Shown here: positions 54,539-64,000 of the stretch, in pieces | Position numbering within the stretch: the stretch's first letter is position 1 | Layout: each line of letters starts with the position of its first letter | Origin: Lepiota brunneoincarnata | Taxonomy: Eukaryota > Basidiomycota > Agaricomycetes > Agaricales > Agaricaceae | Direction of reading: 5' to 3' | Length of the DNA: 64,000 nucleotides | Assembly: GCA_023014365.1 (NCBI GenBank) | Contig: JAEBUN010000017.1 | Span: 310,001 to 374,000 of the forward strand | Position numbers and translations under genes: made by a program | The notes under the pieces: model-generated | Database searches by the model: none | The model's input: the letters and a program-made list of their open reading frames with translations, nothing else | Told to the model about the DNA's origin: nothing

Positions 54539-56887
54539 GTGGGTTCTTCGACCCAATATCCTCTAGCCCACCCCGCATCTGGTCAGCGAGCATCATGTCT
54601 GCCGTCAGGAGTACTGGAACGGTACGTCCCGTTTACACTTAATTTGGACATAACGCTTACCAGATTCTCTGGAAAGCAATACCAGCAGCACCAGCTTGAA
54701 GGGTACAATGGTGGCACCCGCGAAAAGCTGTTGGAGTTGCTTTCAGTAGGGGAATCCCTCCGCATATTAGTCGCCAGGGCAAAACCACGAAGGCTCATTC
54801 GGGAGGACGCAGGCGTCCTAGGCCCTCTATGGTTTGGGCGAAAGTGCGACGATTCCCTCCACGTTGTTGCCAACTGCCTTCGCCTATTCTTCGCAATCGT
54901 CCTAGCCCCGATCTATGTGTTTATTCCCCACACCGAGCGCTCTTTGTCGAACATCCTTCAGTCCATCTTATGGGGTATCGAGTGGTCACACGTCCCTGAT
55001 GCAGTGCTGTCCCAGGTACCGAGCCAGACTTCCAACAGTACCACAAAGGCACGTGGACAGTACGCTGTCTCTGGGCATAAGCCTCGATGGCTTCTTCAGG
55101 TGCATTTTCGTGGCAAGGAGATCACCTCCGAGCGTCAGGTACGCTACGATATCAAGGAAGACGACACATCCTCCTCCCCTAACGTCGATTTTTCATCTGG
55201 GGCACAAGCCCTCAGAAAGTCCATCCAACAGCGCGGGTACACAGCGATAAGTTATGCGATGCAAAGTGCCGAAGTATTATTCAATGAGTCCGGAAAACGA
55301 CTCGACCCCCAGCCCGAAATCGAACCGGGCCGTGGTAAACGCACATACAGCCTCCAGAACCGTAAGCACATTGCTCAAGCCCTGCTAAACGAATATGCAC
55401 GTACTCGAGTAATGGCAGGCGGGCAGGATGGATACGAGTTCATTTGGCTGGACGAATTTTGCCTCTCTGATGAGGAGGACAAATCGGAGTCGGGAGTTCA
55501 ACACGACAGGGACATGGAAATCGGGCAGTTGGCGGATATCTTCCGCGGTGCCAACGACGTTGTGGCGTTTTGTCATATCATCGGATGTGACCATACTGGC
55601 GTCAAATGTCCTTGGGGAAACCGTTTATTCACCTTAGGCGAAATACTGCACACGCCACAAGTCCTGCAGATGACGAGAGAAGTTGGTAACCGCACGGATG
55701 GTAGCCAAAAGGTTGTGAGCCACATCGTCCGAGTTCCTGGACAGACCTTCCGGGCAGATATGCAAGCCAAGGCGGCGGCGGCGAAGGTGTGGCATCTCTA
55801 TAACATCATGCAACACGCCACCAACTCTGGCGCTGTTAGTTGGCAGTCTGCTATCCACTCCCTCGTCGTCGAGGCGATCAGAAGGGACGAGGCCAACCAA
55901 TATCATTCACATCACTTCCTCGGTAAAGCCCTCAACGGACTTCTACCCCGCAAGGCCCGGCTGGAGGATCTACAGGGCATTAATGGATGGGCAGATCTGG
56001 CATGGCTGTTGGAATTGAACCAAGGGTACTACAACGCAGCAATGCTTGCTGCTGTGTGTAAGCTTGCCCGCAATGATGTAAAGGAATACCGCTGGTTGGG
56101 GAAACCCATTGCACCACGGGAAGGGTGTGAGAGGTTGGAGCCGCTCGTCACCGCCATTCCAGTCAGATTCCGCGACAAACGTGCTGGTACCTCAGAGCCG
56201 GTATTGTCGATCATTGGCCCCAAATGTGTTAGGCTCTCACATACATTGAAACGAGATTCCGGAGGCCTATATCACAATGAGGCTATGCGGGGGCTCGGGT
56301 CATGGGTCTTGATCACCTGGACAACCTGCATGAGAGTTGGGTTTATTCTATTCGCAGTCAATATTGTTGCCGCTCTGGTCTTTATGGAAATCATTACCAT
56401 CGTGCGTGTCATTATCGAGCTCTTGGCGGGGACCATTTATGTGGTGAAGGATTCATGGGTGGTTTTCGAACGGGTGGAGGATCACAACGCTCTTGTTCGT
56501 TATCTCGCATTACAAGACCCCTGCATGGAGGGATTAGAGGATTGGGGAGAGCAACAGCTCGTGCCAGAATGGGAGTTGACTGATGGTGATTTTGGGGCTC
56601 ACGACAAGAAAAGCGGCTCATACCCAATTTTCTTAGCTGACCTAAGGACAGGCACACTCGCGAAGGCGAGAGTTGTGGGTCGGCCAAACGATATGGTTGT
56701 CCTCGCCGTCCACGGCAGTGGTATTACATGTATGCTGCTTCATAGGGAGGAAAAGGCAAAAGCAGCATCGGTGGCATCCAAGGTCGGCATGGCCAATCTC
56801 CCTCCATTCGTTCTCGCACAGGGAACGAGGTCAGGCACCATATATGTCGGCGATCGTATGCTTCCTACTCCTAAATACATTCCCTAG
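54539..56887 (+). CDS. HET-domain protein (heterokaryon incompatibility type), membrane-linked C-terminus
   Basis: 782 open codons without a break to TAG 56885-56887. Residues ~230-345 match the HET domain: GYTAISYAMQSAEVLF (the A-L-S-Y-x-W-like start), YEFIWLDEFCLSDEED (IW-D-xx-C core), then DMEIGQLADIFRGANDVVAFCH. Next come CDHTGVKCPWGNRLFTLGEILH, seen in agaricomycete HET proteins, and a helical region. Two or three hydrophobic segments lie at ~590-640 (VLITWTTCMRVGFILFAV). HET domains trigger cell death on fusion with a different genotype. The start is uncertain: the open frame has no ATG before ~residue 238, while an ATG at 54595 in another frame is followed by GTACGT and a later TTACCAG, so a short first exon is likely. 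Confidence 0.85.
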   Translation: MGSSTQYPLAHPASGQRASCLPSGVLERYVPFTLNLDITLTRFSGKQYQQHQLEGYNGGTREKLLELLSVGESLRILVARAKPRRLIREDAGVLGPLWFGRKCDDSLHVVANCLRLFFAIVLAPIYVFIPHTERSLSNILQSILWGIEWSHVPDAVLSQVPSQTSNSTTKARGQYAVSGHKPRWLLQVHFRGKEITSERQVRYDIKEDDTSSSPNVDFSSGAQALRKSIQQRGYTAISYAMQSAEVLFNESGKRLDPQPEIEPGRGKRTYSLQNRKHIAQALLNEYARTRVMAGGQDGYEFIWLDEFCLSDEEDKSESGVQHDRDMEIGQLADIFRGANDVVAFCHIIGCDHTGVKCPWGNRLFTLGEILHTPQVLQMTREVGNRTDGSQKVVSHIVRVPGQTFRADMQAKAAAAKVWHLYNIMQHATNSGAVSWQSAIHSLVVEAIRRDEANQYHSHHFLGKALNGLLPRKARLEDLQGINGWADLAWLLELNQGYYNAAMLAAVCKLARNDVKEYRWLGKPIAPREGCERLEPLVTAIPVRFRDKRAGTSEPVLSIIGPKCVRLSHTLKRDSGGLYHNEAMRGLGSWVLITWTTCMRVGFILFAVNIVAALVFMEIITIVRVIIELLAGTIYVVKDSWVVFERVEDHNALVRYLALQDPCMEGLEDWGEQQLVPEWELTDGDFGAHDKKSGSYPIFLADLRTGTLAKARVVGRPNDMVVLAVHGSGITCMLLHREEKAKAASVASKVGMANLPPFVLAQGTRSGTIYVGDRMLPTPKYIP

Positions 56888-57898
56888 CATTTGGCACCGA
56901 TGGCCAATGGTGGTATGTCCAGCGACGTGGAGAATGGTCATGGTCCTATATCCTCCTGCTATCAAGTCGGCTGCCTCGTCTTCTTCTTTATCTGACATCA
57001 GGGGCCCAGAGTTTACTGCTGCCCTTGGCGCACCACCAAGTGTTTCCCAGAGCGATTTTAATCCATATCAGGGTGTGAGGGGCTAAATATTTGCGAGCAA
57101 AGCTGTTAAAGATCCTGCTTCGTTGCGACTTACTATGATCGACCTGGGTGCTCGGACACCAATCGGCCACCTCATATATCTTGCTCTATTCGTACTCGAT
57201 TCACATCAAATTGATATGTGATATATAGCACAATATACTACTGGCTTCTAGGTGTTTTTACGTTGCACCGTGCGGCTTGTGGTGTGGTGGAAAGTTGGCC
57301 ATTTGTCAGGTGCCACGTCGGAGTTTGATCTCAGTCAACGGACATCCCCGAGGATTGCACGTTTTGCTCTTCCAGCGGTCATGTATGTACAAACCAAGGA
57401 CACTTGTGCTATCTAGGTCGGCCTAGTGCCCAAGCCATTTCCTTCTCCCAGTTTATATTGCACGACAACTGCAATGAGTTGTAGCGCAGACAAGCTACGT
57501 ACCGTATATGTTGATGCCTTGAATTCTGGATGTCCTTCGTCAAAGTGTCTAGGGGCAGTGACGGAGGTTGAGAAGAATCAAGGGACCAAGGAATCTGATG
57601 GACATGTTTTTTTAGCAACTTGTGCTTATTCGCACCCTGAATTTCCTCAATTCCACCTGACAGTCTAGTGATGTTCCGAGCTGATGAGGCCGATGTTTAA
57701 TCGGGTTTATGAGCTTGGCGTGCTTCCATCTGCCACAGCCATGAGGTATGTTATTACTGGCGCTTCTCAGATGCTATTCTGTGCACGGGGCCATCATTAG
57801 AGAGGGTGTGGCCGTCCTTCCTACCAGCACCTCCTTTTTCTCATATCAACTTCGCCTCTGACACTCACACAATATACCCCCGTTTCTCTCGTGGCCCC
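56888..57898. other. Intergenic region between HET and NACHT genes
   Basis: No convincing gene. 57426-57668 has an open frame of 80 codons without recognised features. Normal CG frequency. Confidence 0.4.
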
Positions 57899-59610
57899 AT
57901 GTCAGTAATCCGGGACTTCCTTTCGAGGCGGCGCAAAAGTGGTGGAGGGGATGGGACAACCGTGTCTCGTAGTGGGTCCAGTCGGTTTCCCCCAGCAGGA
58001 TTTCGTTGTTGATAAAGCTGTAACAGGTCGTAGGAAGGACAGGATATATGGGTTCTTCAGAGTAGCATGGGGTTTTGTGATGAACAATCCAGTGATGGTT
58101 GAAAATATGTACGTCAATGAACAATCATCCCTTGGTGAGTACCCTTGAATGGTGTGGCAATCGCTCAGACTGAGCAGCTATGTCCCCAGTCTTGCCTTGG
58201 CTCGCGGAGCATACAATTCCTGGAGCCGAATTTGATTCCTCTGCCCGTGACCCTCCTCCCCAATGTCACCCTGGGACACGCGTGGACATCATCACCGAGA
58301 TTCAAAGCCGAGTCCACCAGCCAAAGCCGGAGGAGAGGATAATTTGGCTGTATGGACCTGCTGGAGTGGGGAAAATCTGCCATCATGCAAACAGTCGCAG
58401 AATGTGAGGCCAAAAACAAGACCCTGGGCTGCTACTCTGTTTTTCTCGAGACCATTTGGCCGTTGGGACCCCTCACGTATCTGGCCGACTATTTCATACC
58501 AACTGGCTGTCCAGGATCTCTCCTATCAATCATACATGCGGGAGCAAATGGCCGGGAATCCGAAGCTGTTGGAGAAGAGTGTGCACGAGCAGTTCGAAAA
58601 GCTCATTATTGAGCCGTTCGGTCGAAGGCGCTTGCTCAGGGACAAGCAGACATTGCCTATATTTCTGGATGGCCTAGATGAATGCAGAGGGGAGGATGCA
58701 CAAGTCGAAATCATCCGGCTTGTCAGCAGGGTTCGTTGAGAAGTTCCCTGCAGCTCCTCTCTTCTGGATCATCGCGAGTCGTCCTGAGCAACACTTGAGG
58801 ATCGCTTTTGGGCGTAACGTTGCACCGACAGGGCTCTGGAAGAAGCACATTCCATTTGATTCGGATGACGCTTGCAATGATGTGGAACGCTTTTTGCAAA
58901 GTGGATTTGACGAGATCCGGGAGAAGCACCCGTATTCCATACCAGTGGGATTGCAGTGGCCGAGCCACGCTGATTTTCTCACTTTGTCACATGCGGCATC
59001 GGGCCTTTTCGTGTTTGCCTCTGCGATTGTACGATTCATTGATGACCCTGGAGTCGGAGACCCAGTATCTCAGCTAGCCGCTATCGTTGCAATAGCTGAG
59101 AGAACCACATCCTCCGTCAAGGGGCGCGACCCGCTTGCCATGCTCCATTTTCTGTATAACGAGCTACTTGAGCTTGTCCCGGAAGAGATTTATCCCATCA
59201 CTAAGAAGCTACTTGGCTTTATCGTCCTAAAGGATCAAGGCTTTTCCACGCCCGCGCACACATCTTTCCAGGTGTTGTGTAATATTTTGAAGCTCAAACA
59301 AAATTTAGCCTATAGCGCTCTTCACAAGCTTCATTCTGTCCTTCAGATCCCGGATCCCAGAAGTGCGTCGGCGGACGAAATCAAAGTTTTCCATGCTTCT
59401 TTTGCAGACTACCTGCGCAATCCTGATGCATCGGGCAAGTTTTGGGTTAATCCTCAGGAAGCAGGGTTGGACCTGTGGTTGTCGTACTTCCAGGTATTGC
59501 AGTCCGAGGTTTCGGGTGAGTGTCCGATGAATGTCGACCCATTGATCAGCTTACTGACAAGCTGTTTAATTGAGCGTACATATTCCCTCCTCGGTGTACA
59601 ATGGCTCTAG
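57899..59610 (+). pseudogene. NACHT-domain STAND protein, frameshifted
   Basis: Possible start ATG 57899 (MSVIRDFLSRRRKSGGG), intron-rich N-terminus to about 58180. NACHT from CHPGTRVDIITEIQSR: Walker A WLYGPAGVGK-S at ~58349-58375, ISYQLAVQDL, Walker B LPIFLDGLDE (~58650), PLFWIIASRPEQHLRIAF, then a helical arm to GVQWL and TAG at 59608-59610. Three single-base frame changes, each an apparent extra base in a homopolymer (AAAA 58372-58375, GGG 58426-58428, GGG 58729-58731), together restore frame. They may be real mutations or consensus errors. STAND proteins are NTP-driven switches in fungal allorecognition and immunity. A partial copy lies at 51768-53560. Confidence 0.82.
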
Positions 59611-59939
59611 TATGGCCTTCTCATTATGATGACTTTCGATTAGAGGACCGGATTTGGGGAACTGCAGCGCGTGCCTTTTGCCACCATTTAATGCCATGTC
59701 CTGGTCCTCACTGTCCATTTGGGACACACATAATGGAATTCTCGGATCCAGCCAGACTACTCCCTATATTCGAGACGATCGACTTTTCCAAACTCATCGG
59801 GGGTTACCTTGACCCTTACGATTGCGAGAGCATCTTCGCATTCGGTGACTGGTTGATTCCTGAATTCGGTGACTGGTCGGTTTCCGAGGTACGGATCCTA
59901 TTGAATTGTTCAAGCTGGACTACAGTGCTGTCACCTTAG
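59601..59939 (+). CDS. Conserved frame downstream of NACHT stop, possibly its tail
   Basis: Overlaps the end of the NACHT frame in another frame. The first ~45 codons (AFCHHLMPCPGP, CPFGTHIM) are open and conserved in the partial copy at 53368-53510 despite base changes, which suggests coding. It may be the real C-terminus joined by an unseen intron or frameshift. No domain recognised. Confidence 0.35.
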   Translation: MALVWPSHYDDFRLEDRIWGTAARAFCHHLMPCPGPHCPFGTHIMEFSDPARLLPIFETIDFSKLIGGYLDPYDCESIFAFGDWLIPEFGDWSVSEVRILLNCSSWTTVLSP

Positions 59940-61228
59940 ACCCACACAAAGCTTTTTCAAGCAGGCCTTATGCGGATGGCTACCGTCGGTGACTACGGGT
60001 GGATTCGTAGGGACATGTTGTCATACAGAATGGACCAGTGGAGGGACGTGGAAGGTGATACACGGAGTGAATTTTACACGTACTGTGATCTGGTAAGTCT
60101 CTTGAGTCATTTGCTGGCCCGGAATCTGACCCACCGCTCCCAGAGCGACACCCTCCCCAGATGGGGTCTCCTCAAGCCAATATATAAAACTTCCGATCTT
60201 GTGGCTGAATTTCAATCATGTCAGCAGTCCTTTACCGCCGTTGTGGTTGGCTCGAGGATGAAAGGAAGATGTATGTTACTAATGCGCCGCATGAACGAAA
60301 ACCATCGCATCATCTATATGATTCCATACTCGTCAGAAGAAGAGCCGTCGAGTATTTTCACGGATCTCTGATGAGGTGGTGTCAAGATTCGGGGCTGAAA
60401 GGACGCCATCAGTGGGCGGCCTCACTAAAGGGGAAAGGCAGACGAATGAGCGGGAATCGGATAGTATTCGAAGGTCGGGGGAGGAATTGCGTATTTACAG
60501 GAGCTCGCCACTATTCATACTATCTGCTTGATGATGTAAGCCAGCGGGCCTACCAGGGGCCTTTACGTGCTTGTGCCTAGTACTTTTTCTATTGCCACTG
60601 TCTAAGCCGTAGTCGTTTTCGTTCATGGCGGCTGAGTGGGATGTACGTTGTTGATATACTTGATTTACCATTTTCCTCCGGAACATGGGTCGTGGGCTTG
60701 GGCAACCATGATGCAAGGGACGCATTAGGACGCCTGGTTCCTCAGTCCAGTCGGTATCATACACCCTTCCCTCGTTCCTAAATAGATCCCTGCATACTTT
60801 GTGTAAGGTTTGTAAAATCAAGCGCCTGGATAGGGGTCCATGGTCGACTGATCCCGGGCAACAACCGCCCGAAATCAAGAAAGCTGACGCCAGTTGAAAT
60901 TGGCCCCAGTGCCTGCGACAGAACGTCAGGTTGGTGTTGGTACAATCCAGGACCCAGAGACATGAGGCTAGAACCGAGGTCGATCTTTCCGGGCTCAAGG
61001 GGTAGGAGGGCGGTGCACTGGTTGTATCACCTTGCGAACCAGAACATATTTCTCAGTATAAATACAGTGTCTGACGCGTGCCACCTGAGAGTCTGAGGGC
61101 ACGACATGGTTGGGAACTACGTCCGCAAGGCCAAAAGCAAAACGTAATATCCATATGGGCCAGGTACAGCATACGTCGGGTATACTAATAGATGTGAACG
61201 AAAGCCGGCCGGTGCCCCCCTCCTGATA
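59940..61228. other. Mixed interval, weak coding signals only
   Basis: A frame at 59970-60371 contains a plausible intron (GTAAGT at about 60092, CCCCAG at about 60160), and an overlapping frame is open at 60218-60580. I could not decide between them or recognise a family. 60581-61228 shows nothing I can support. Confidence 0.3.
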
Positions 61229-62580
61229 TTATTGATACGCAGCCTCCAGTTCGGGCTTCTTCAGGTGCATTTTCACAAGCAGCTTCGACACCCGTGAATT
61301 CTTCCTAGAACCCTGACTACCCTGGCTAGTAAGTGTGGTCGTAGATGAGGCAGAGCCGCCGGATAGATGGGCCGAAGGCATGGCAGAGGGAGCACTCAGC
61401 CGTTCTCCTATATTGACTTGAGCTCCCGACGTGGATGGTATTTGGGCTGGTACCTGTGCTATGGCGAGAGGGAGGGCCTCAACAACTGGGATGGCCTGGT
61501 CCATGAGTACACCAGCTGCAGGGATCACTGGAGCAATGGGCACAGGCACGATTGAAGAGAGGTTGATATTGGGTGGGGTTATGAATAGAGGAGCGGGGTG
61601 TACTGGGGGGACCATTGGGATATTTGTGTTTATGGGAGGGGGCAAAGATAGTGTGGGATTAGCTGGTTGGGACGGAGATGCGCCGGTGGTATCTCTATGA
61701 GCCAATTCATCCAGTGAGCTGCTGATGATTGGGTATTCGCGCAGACGTATGACTCGAGACACAATATGTATAAGTTTGGGACCACTGGGACCCAGTATAG
61801 GAAAACTGTAAGCACTCGTAAAGATACGTCGAGGGTATGAACGCACCTGGGACCCAGTATAGGAAAACTGGGGTCCACAGGTGCTCGGACCACTACCTAA
61901 GTACGACGAGAATGTGTACAATTATTTGCTAAGTAATGTAACTCGATCGTCGTTGCTAGCAGGAATATAAAAAGTCCATAATGAAGTACCTACGGTGACT
62001 AAGGACAATATGAAATAGCCAAGAAAACAATAAGCGACATCGAGCTGGACGGCTCGGTATTTCGACAGCTGCTCGAAGAGGATACCGACACAGTTGTGGG
62101 ATCATTGTTGGGCAGTCCAGCAAAATCATGGTTTGGAATGCCGCCCGGAGGTGTGTATACTAGCGTAAATTGGGGGTTCCCTGGGAACGGGATTGCAAAA
62201 GGTTGGTTCAACAATTGGAGGGCAACCTGCATTGGAGAAGGAGCAGTCCCGCTGGCACTTGTTGATGGAGGGATGGCAGCGTTCGGTGGAGATGTCCATT
62301 GCGATGGGTTGCTCTCTTGTTCTGGAGAAATGATTCAACAAGCAGAGATGGAAGTACAGATAAGCTCAGTCATACTTCGGATGGCGAGAAGCTACTCACG
62401 AGCGTAGTTCCCATAATCTTGGGCACGTCTTTCCCTCCTAGTCTTCCTGCGACGAGCAGAGCCTTCGCCTGTCGTGTGGCTTGTATCCTGCGCGTCATTG
62501 ATGTATCCTGTAGCATTTTGGCTATTCATCTGTGTTGGGCCATAGAAATTTGTTCCCGTCGCATTTTGAAAGAAAGGCAT
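61229..62580 (-). CDS. Spliced proline/serine-rich protein, unknown function
   Basis: ATG at 62580. Exon 1 62400-62580 encodes MPFFQNATGTNFYG then a basic stretch (RRRKTRRERR). Intron 62322-62399 (GTGAGT..TCTCCAG) is in frame with exon 2 (QPFAIPFPGNPQFTLVYTPP), which runs to around 62000-62100. A further intron joins the large last frame 61921-61229, rich in P, A, S and T with a basic end (SRVSKLLVKMHLKKPELEAA). The splice between exons 2 and 3 was not resolved. A 24-base direct repeat (from CTGGGACCCAGTATAGG, ~61788 and ~61849) lies within the last exon region. The N-terminal FFQNATG type start resembles leader segments of some mushroom NACHT proteins; that is only an impression. Confidence 0.5.
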
Positions 62581-64000
62581 ATCAAGACCTCTTGTTAGGA
62601 GAATGAGCAAGGCAAGCGATGGATCACGATAGGTAGCAACGAAGGGGATTGAGAGTCATGGGATGTAGCCATATATCCAGAGCGAAAGACGCCCAAGTGG
62701 TTGTTGGGTCCTGAGGAATGTCAACAGGCGATGCGGGCGGTGCAGAAAAGAGGCGCCTGGATCTTCGATCTCCTTGCCATTGATTATGCCAAATGAGACT
62801 CAAAGACACACCACCCTGATTCCGCGCCCATGGGAGGATCTATGGTCACTAGGGAGAGATGAATAATGGTGTCGGAAGCGCGGTCTATCATACTATTCCC
62901 TGTTTTATTCCTCCCTTTCTGTTCTCCTTGGAAACCTCTCTTTTTCTTCCTCGACGTGGATGGCGAATTCCAACAGTCACCATCCCTGCGGGACAACAAA
63001 AGGCAGGACAAGGAGACCGGAAGAGGAGCTGGTAAAAGGTACGGAATAGCAACTTGTTATGCTCTACCCAGCTCGCAGGATGTAACTTATGCACCGACTC
63101 CGTGTCGCAACATGCCATTTCCGCGAAACTGGCATAGAGGGACTAGGGGAAAGAGTAGGACTGGTCCACAACCTTGTTACCGAGGATATTTCCTTGTCGT
63201 TTCACAACGCGTAGGGGTGAGATTCGAGAACATAGTGATAAGTACGCGATTGGCTTGCAGACCCGTTAATCGCACCCCTGTCAGGATCCTGATGATATGC
63301 GGGTGATCACCATAAGGTCGCAGACAACTCTAGATCTGCACAGCACAAATTATGCACGTGTACCAGAACCCTGGTCACACAGCCCTGGCACTGCAAAGTT
63401 AGACTACATTGTCGATCCATGAAGAACGTTCTAGCAATCATCGGAAACCGCCCATACTTAGTGGCACTTTGTCTAGCGTGCTGGGACCCTCAGTTGTGGC
63501 TGTGTTGCTAACTTGTGCTGGAGGCTATAAGTCTATATGTATCGCAGCGGTTACTCAGGCTGCGTGCGTGAGGCGTCAATCCCCCGTGAATCTGATGGCA
63601 GGTTGTCGCGCCAAGCGGGACTCTGCATGTCGGGAGTGTACACAGACCATGGCTCTGCTGGAGTCGACTGAAGTATGTTGCAAGTGGCATGTGAACGTTT
63701 TTGGAATAAGGCCGTCTTGAGGTGGGATCAGTATGTCACGAGCCCTTATGTTCGAAATAGTGGAGTCTACCTACCCCGACAATATAAAAGACTGTAAATA
63801 CAACACTTCGAGGTAAAAGAAATGGCCTTGATAAGGTTAATGATGTCCGACATTTCAGCCAATCCCGGAATAATTGGGCGTCTGGCATGTCAGCCTGCGG
63901 TCCTTTGATGCAGTGCGGTTCTCGTAACAAAACCTCACGGTGAGGGCGTCTTTAAGCCATATATATGTTGTACTTGATGGGTCTTATATCTCTTTCGTGA
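62581..64000. other. Right end of window, no supported gene
   Basis: Open frames at 62866-63306 and 63409-63720 lack recognisable motifs, splice support or relatives in the window. CG frequency is normal, so this is not decayed repeat DNA. Confidence 0.3.

Noticed and set aside
62866..63720. Two open frames at the right end as genes
   Set aside because: No motif, no splice pattern and no related sequence in the window; lengths are within chance for this base composition.
1..64000. tRNA or rRNA genes
   Set aside because: None recognised by eye on either strand; a tRNA search program would be need to exclude them.

Overview
Basidiomycete (Agaricomycetes-type) genomic DNA. Three things point there: chromodomain-bearing Ty3/Gypsy retrotransposons, short GTRNGT..YAG introns, and mushroom-style HET-domain and NACHT (STAND) genes. 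Species is not assigned. About 50 kb of the 64 kb is a nest of LTR retrotransposons; the last ~11 kb is more gene-like.

Layout. 1-1377: 5' part of Ty3/Gypsy element A. 1378-7521: 5' part of chromovirus B. 7522-15376: complete chromovirus D1 (minus). 15377-19670: 3' part of large element E (gene X, then its 3' LTR carrying solo LTR G). 19671-20616: 3' part of small KH-domain element H. 20622-21894: no gene seen. 21895-26929: rest of A (minus). 26930-28411: rest of B (minus). 28412-36266: complete chromovirus D2 (plus). 36267-49264: rest of E (minus; genes X-tail and Y antisense, pol, gag, an extra LTR of its own family, 5' LTR with a solo D LTR). 49265-50248: 5' part of H (minus). 50254-54465: CpG-poor remnants, a broken NACHT copy, a Tc1/mariner-like MITE, and a duplicated 0.4-kb segment. 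54539-56887: HET-domain gene. 57899-59610: NACHT gene with three frameshifts. 61229-62580: a spliced gene of unknown function.

Main result. D1 and D2 are 7,855-bp inverted copies flanking a 13,035-bp segment, and their 5-bp target-site duplications are exchanged. The left flank of D1 (TCTAC) matches the left flank of D2 read in reverse; the right flank of D1 (AGAAG) matches the right flank of D2 read in reverse. Flipping the segment back rebuilds every other split element with matching target duplications: B inside A (AGAGG), D1 inside B (TCTAC), D2 inside gene X of E (CTTCT), and E inside H (AACAG/AATGG, both CpG-decay forms of AACGG), with H itself flanked by GTGGA. The present order is therefore an inversion by recombination between inverted retrotransposons, or an assembly mis-orientation at the same repeats.

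Biology. B, D and (after allowing for CpG decay) H carry an 11-nt self-priming site of the Tf1/sushi type. A and E have a tRNA-type primer site. E is a roughly 14-kb element carrying two intron-containing genes antisense to its pol. D carries an analogous antisense spliced gene at the same relative place. X (in E) and Z (in D) both encode a C-x2-C-x6-C-x8/9-C-x2-C-x6-C motif. E and its LTRs are also marked by some thirty copies of the palindrome TAAGCTTA, which I found nowhere else in the window. Most nonsense codons are TGA where CGA is expected, fitting CpG-methylation decay. The CpG-poor state ends near 53.03 kb, inside the MITE.
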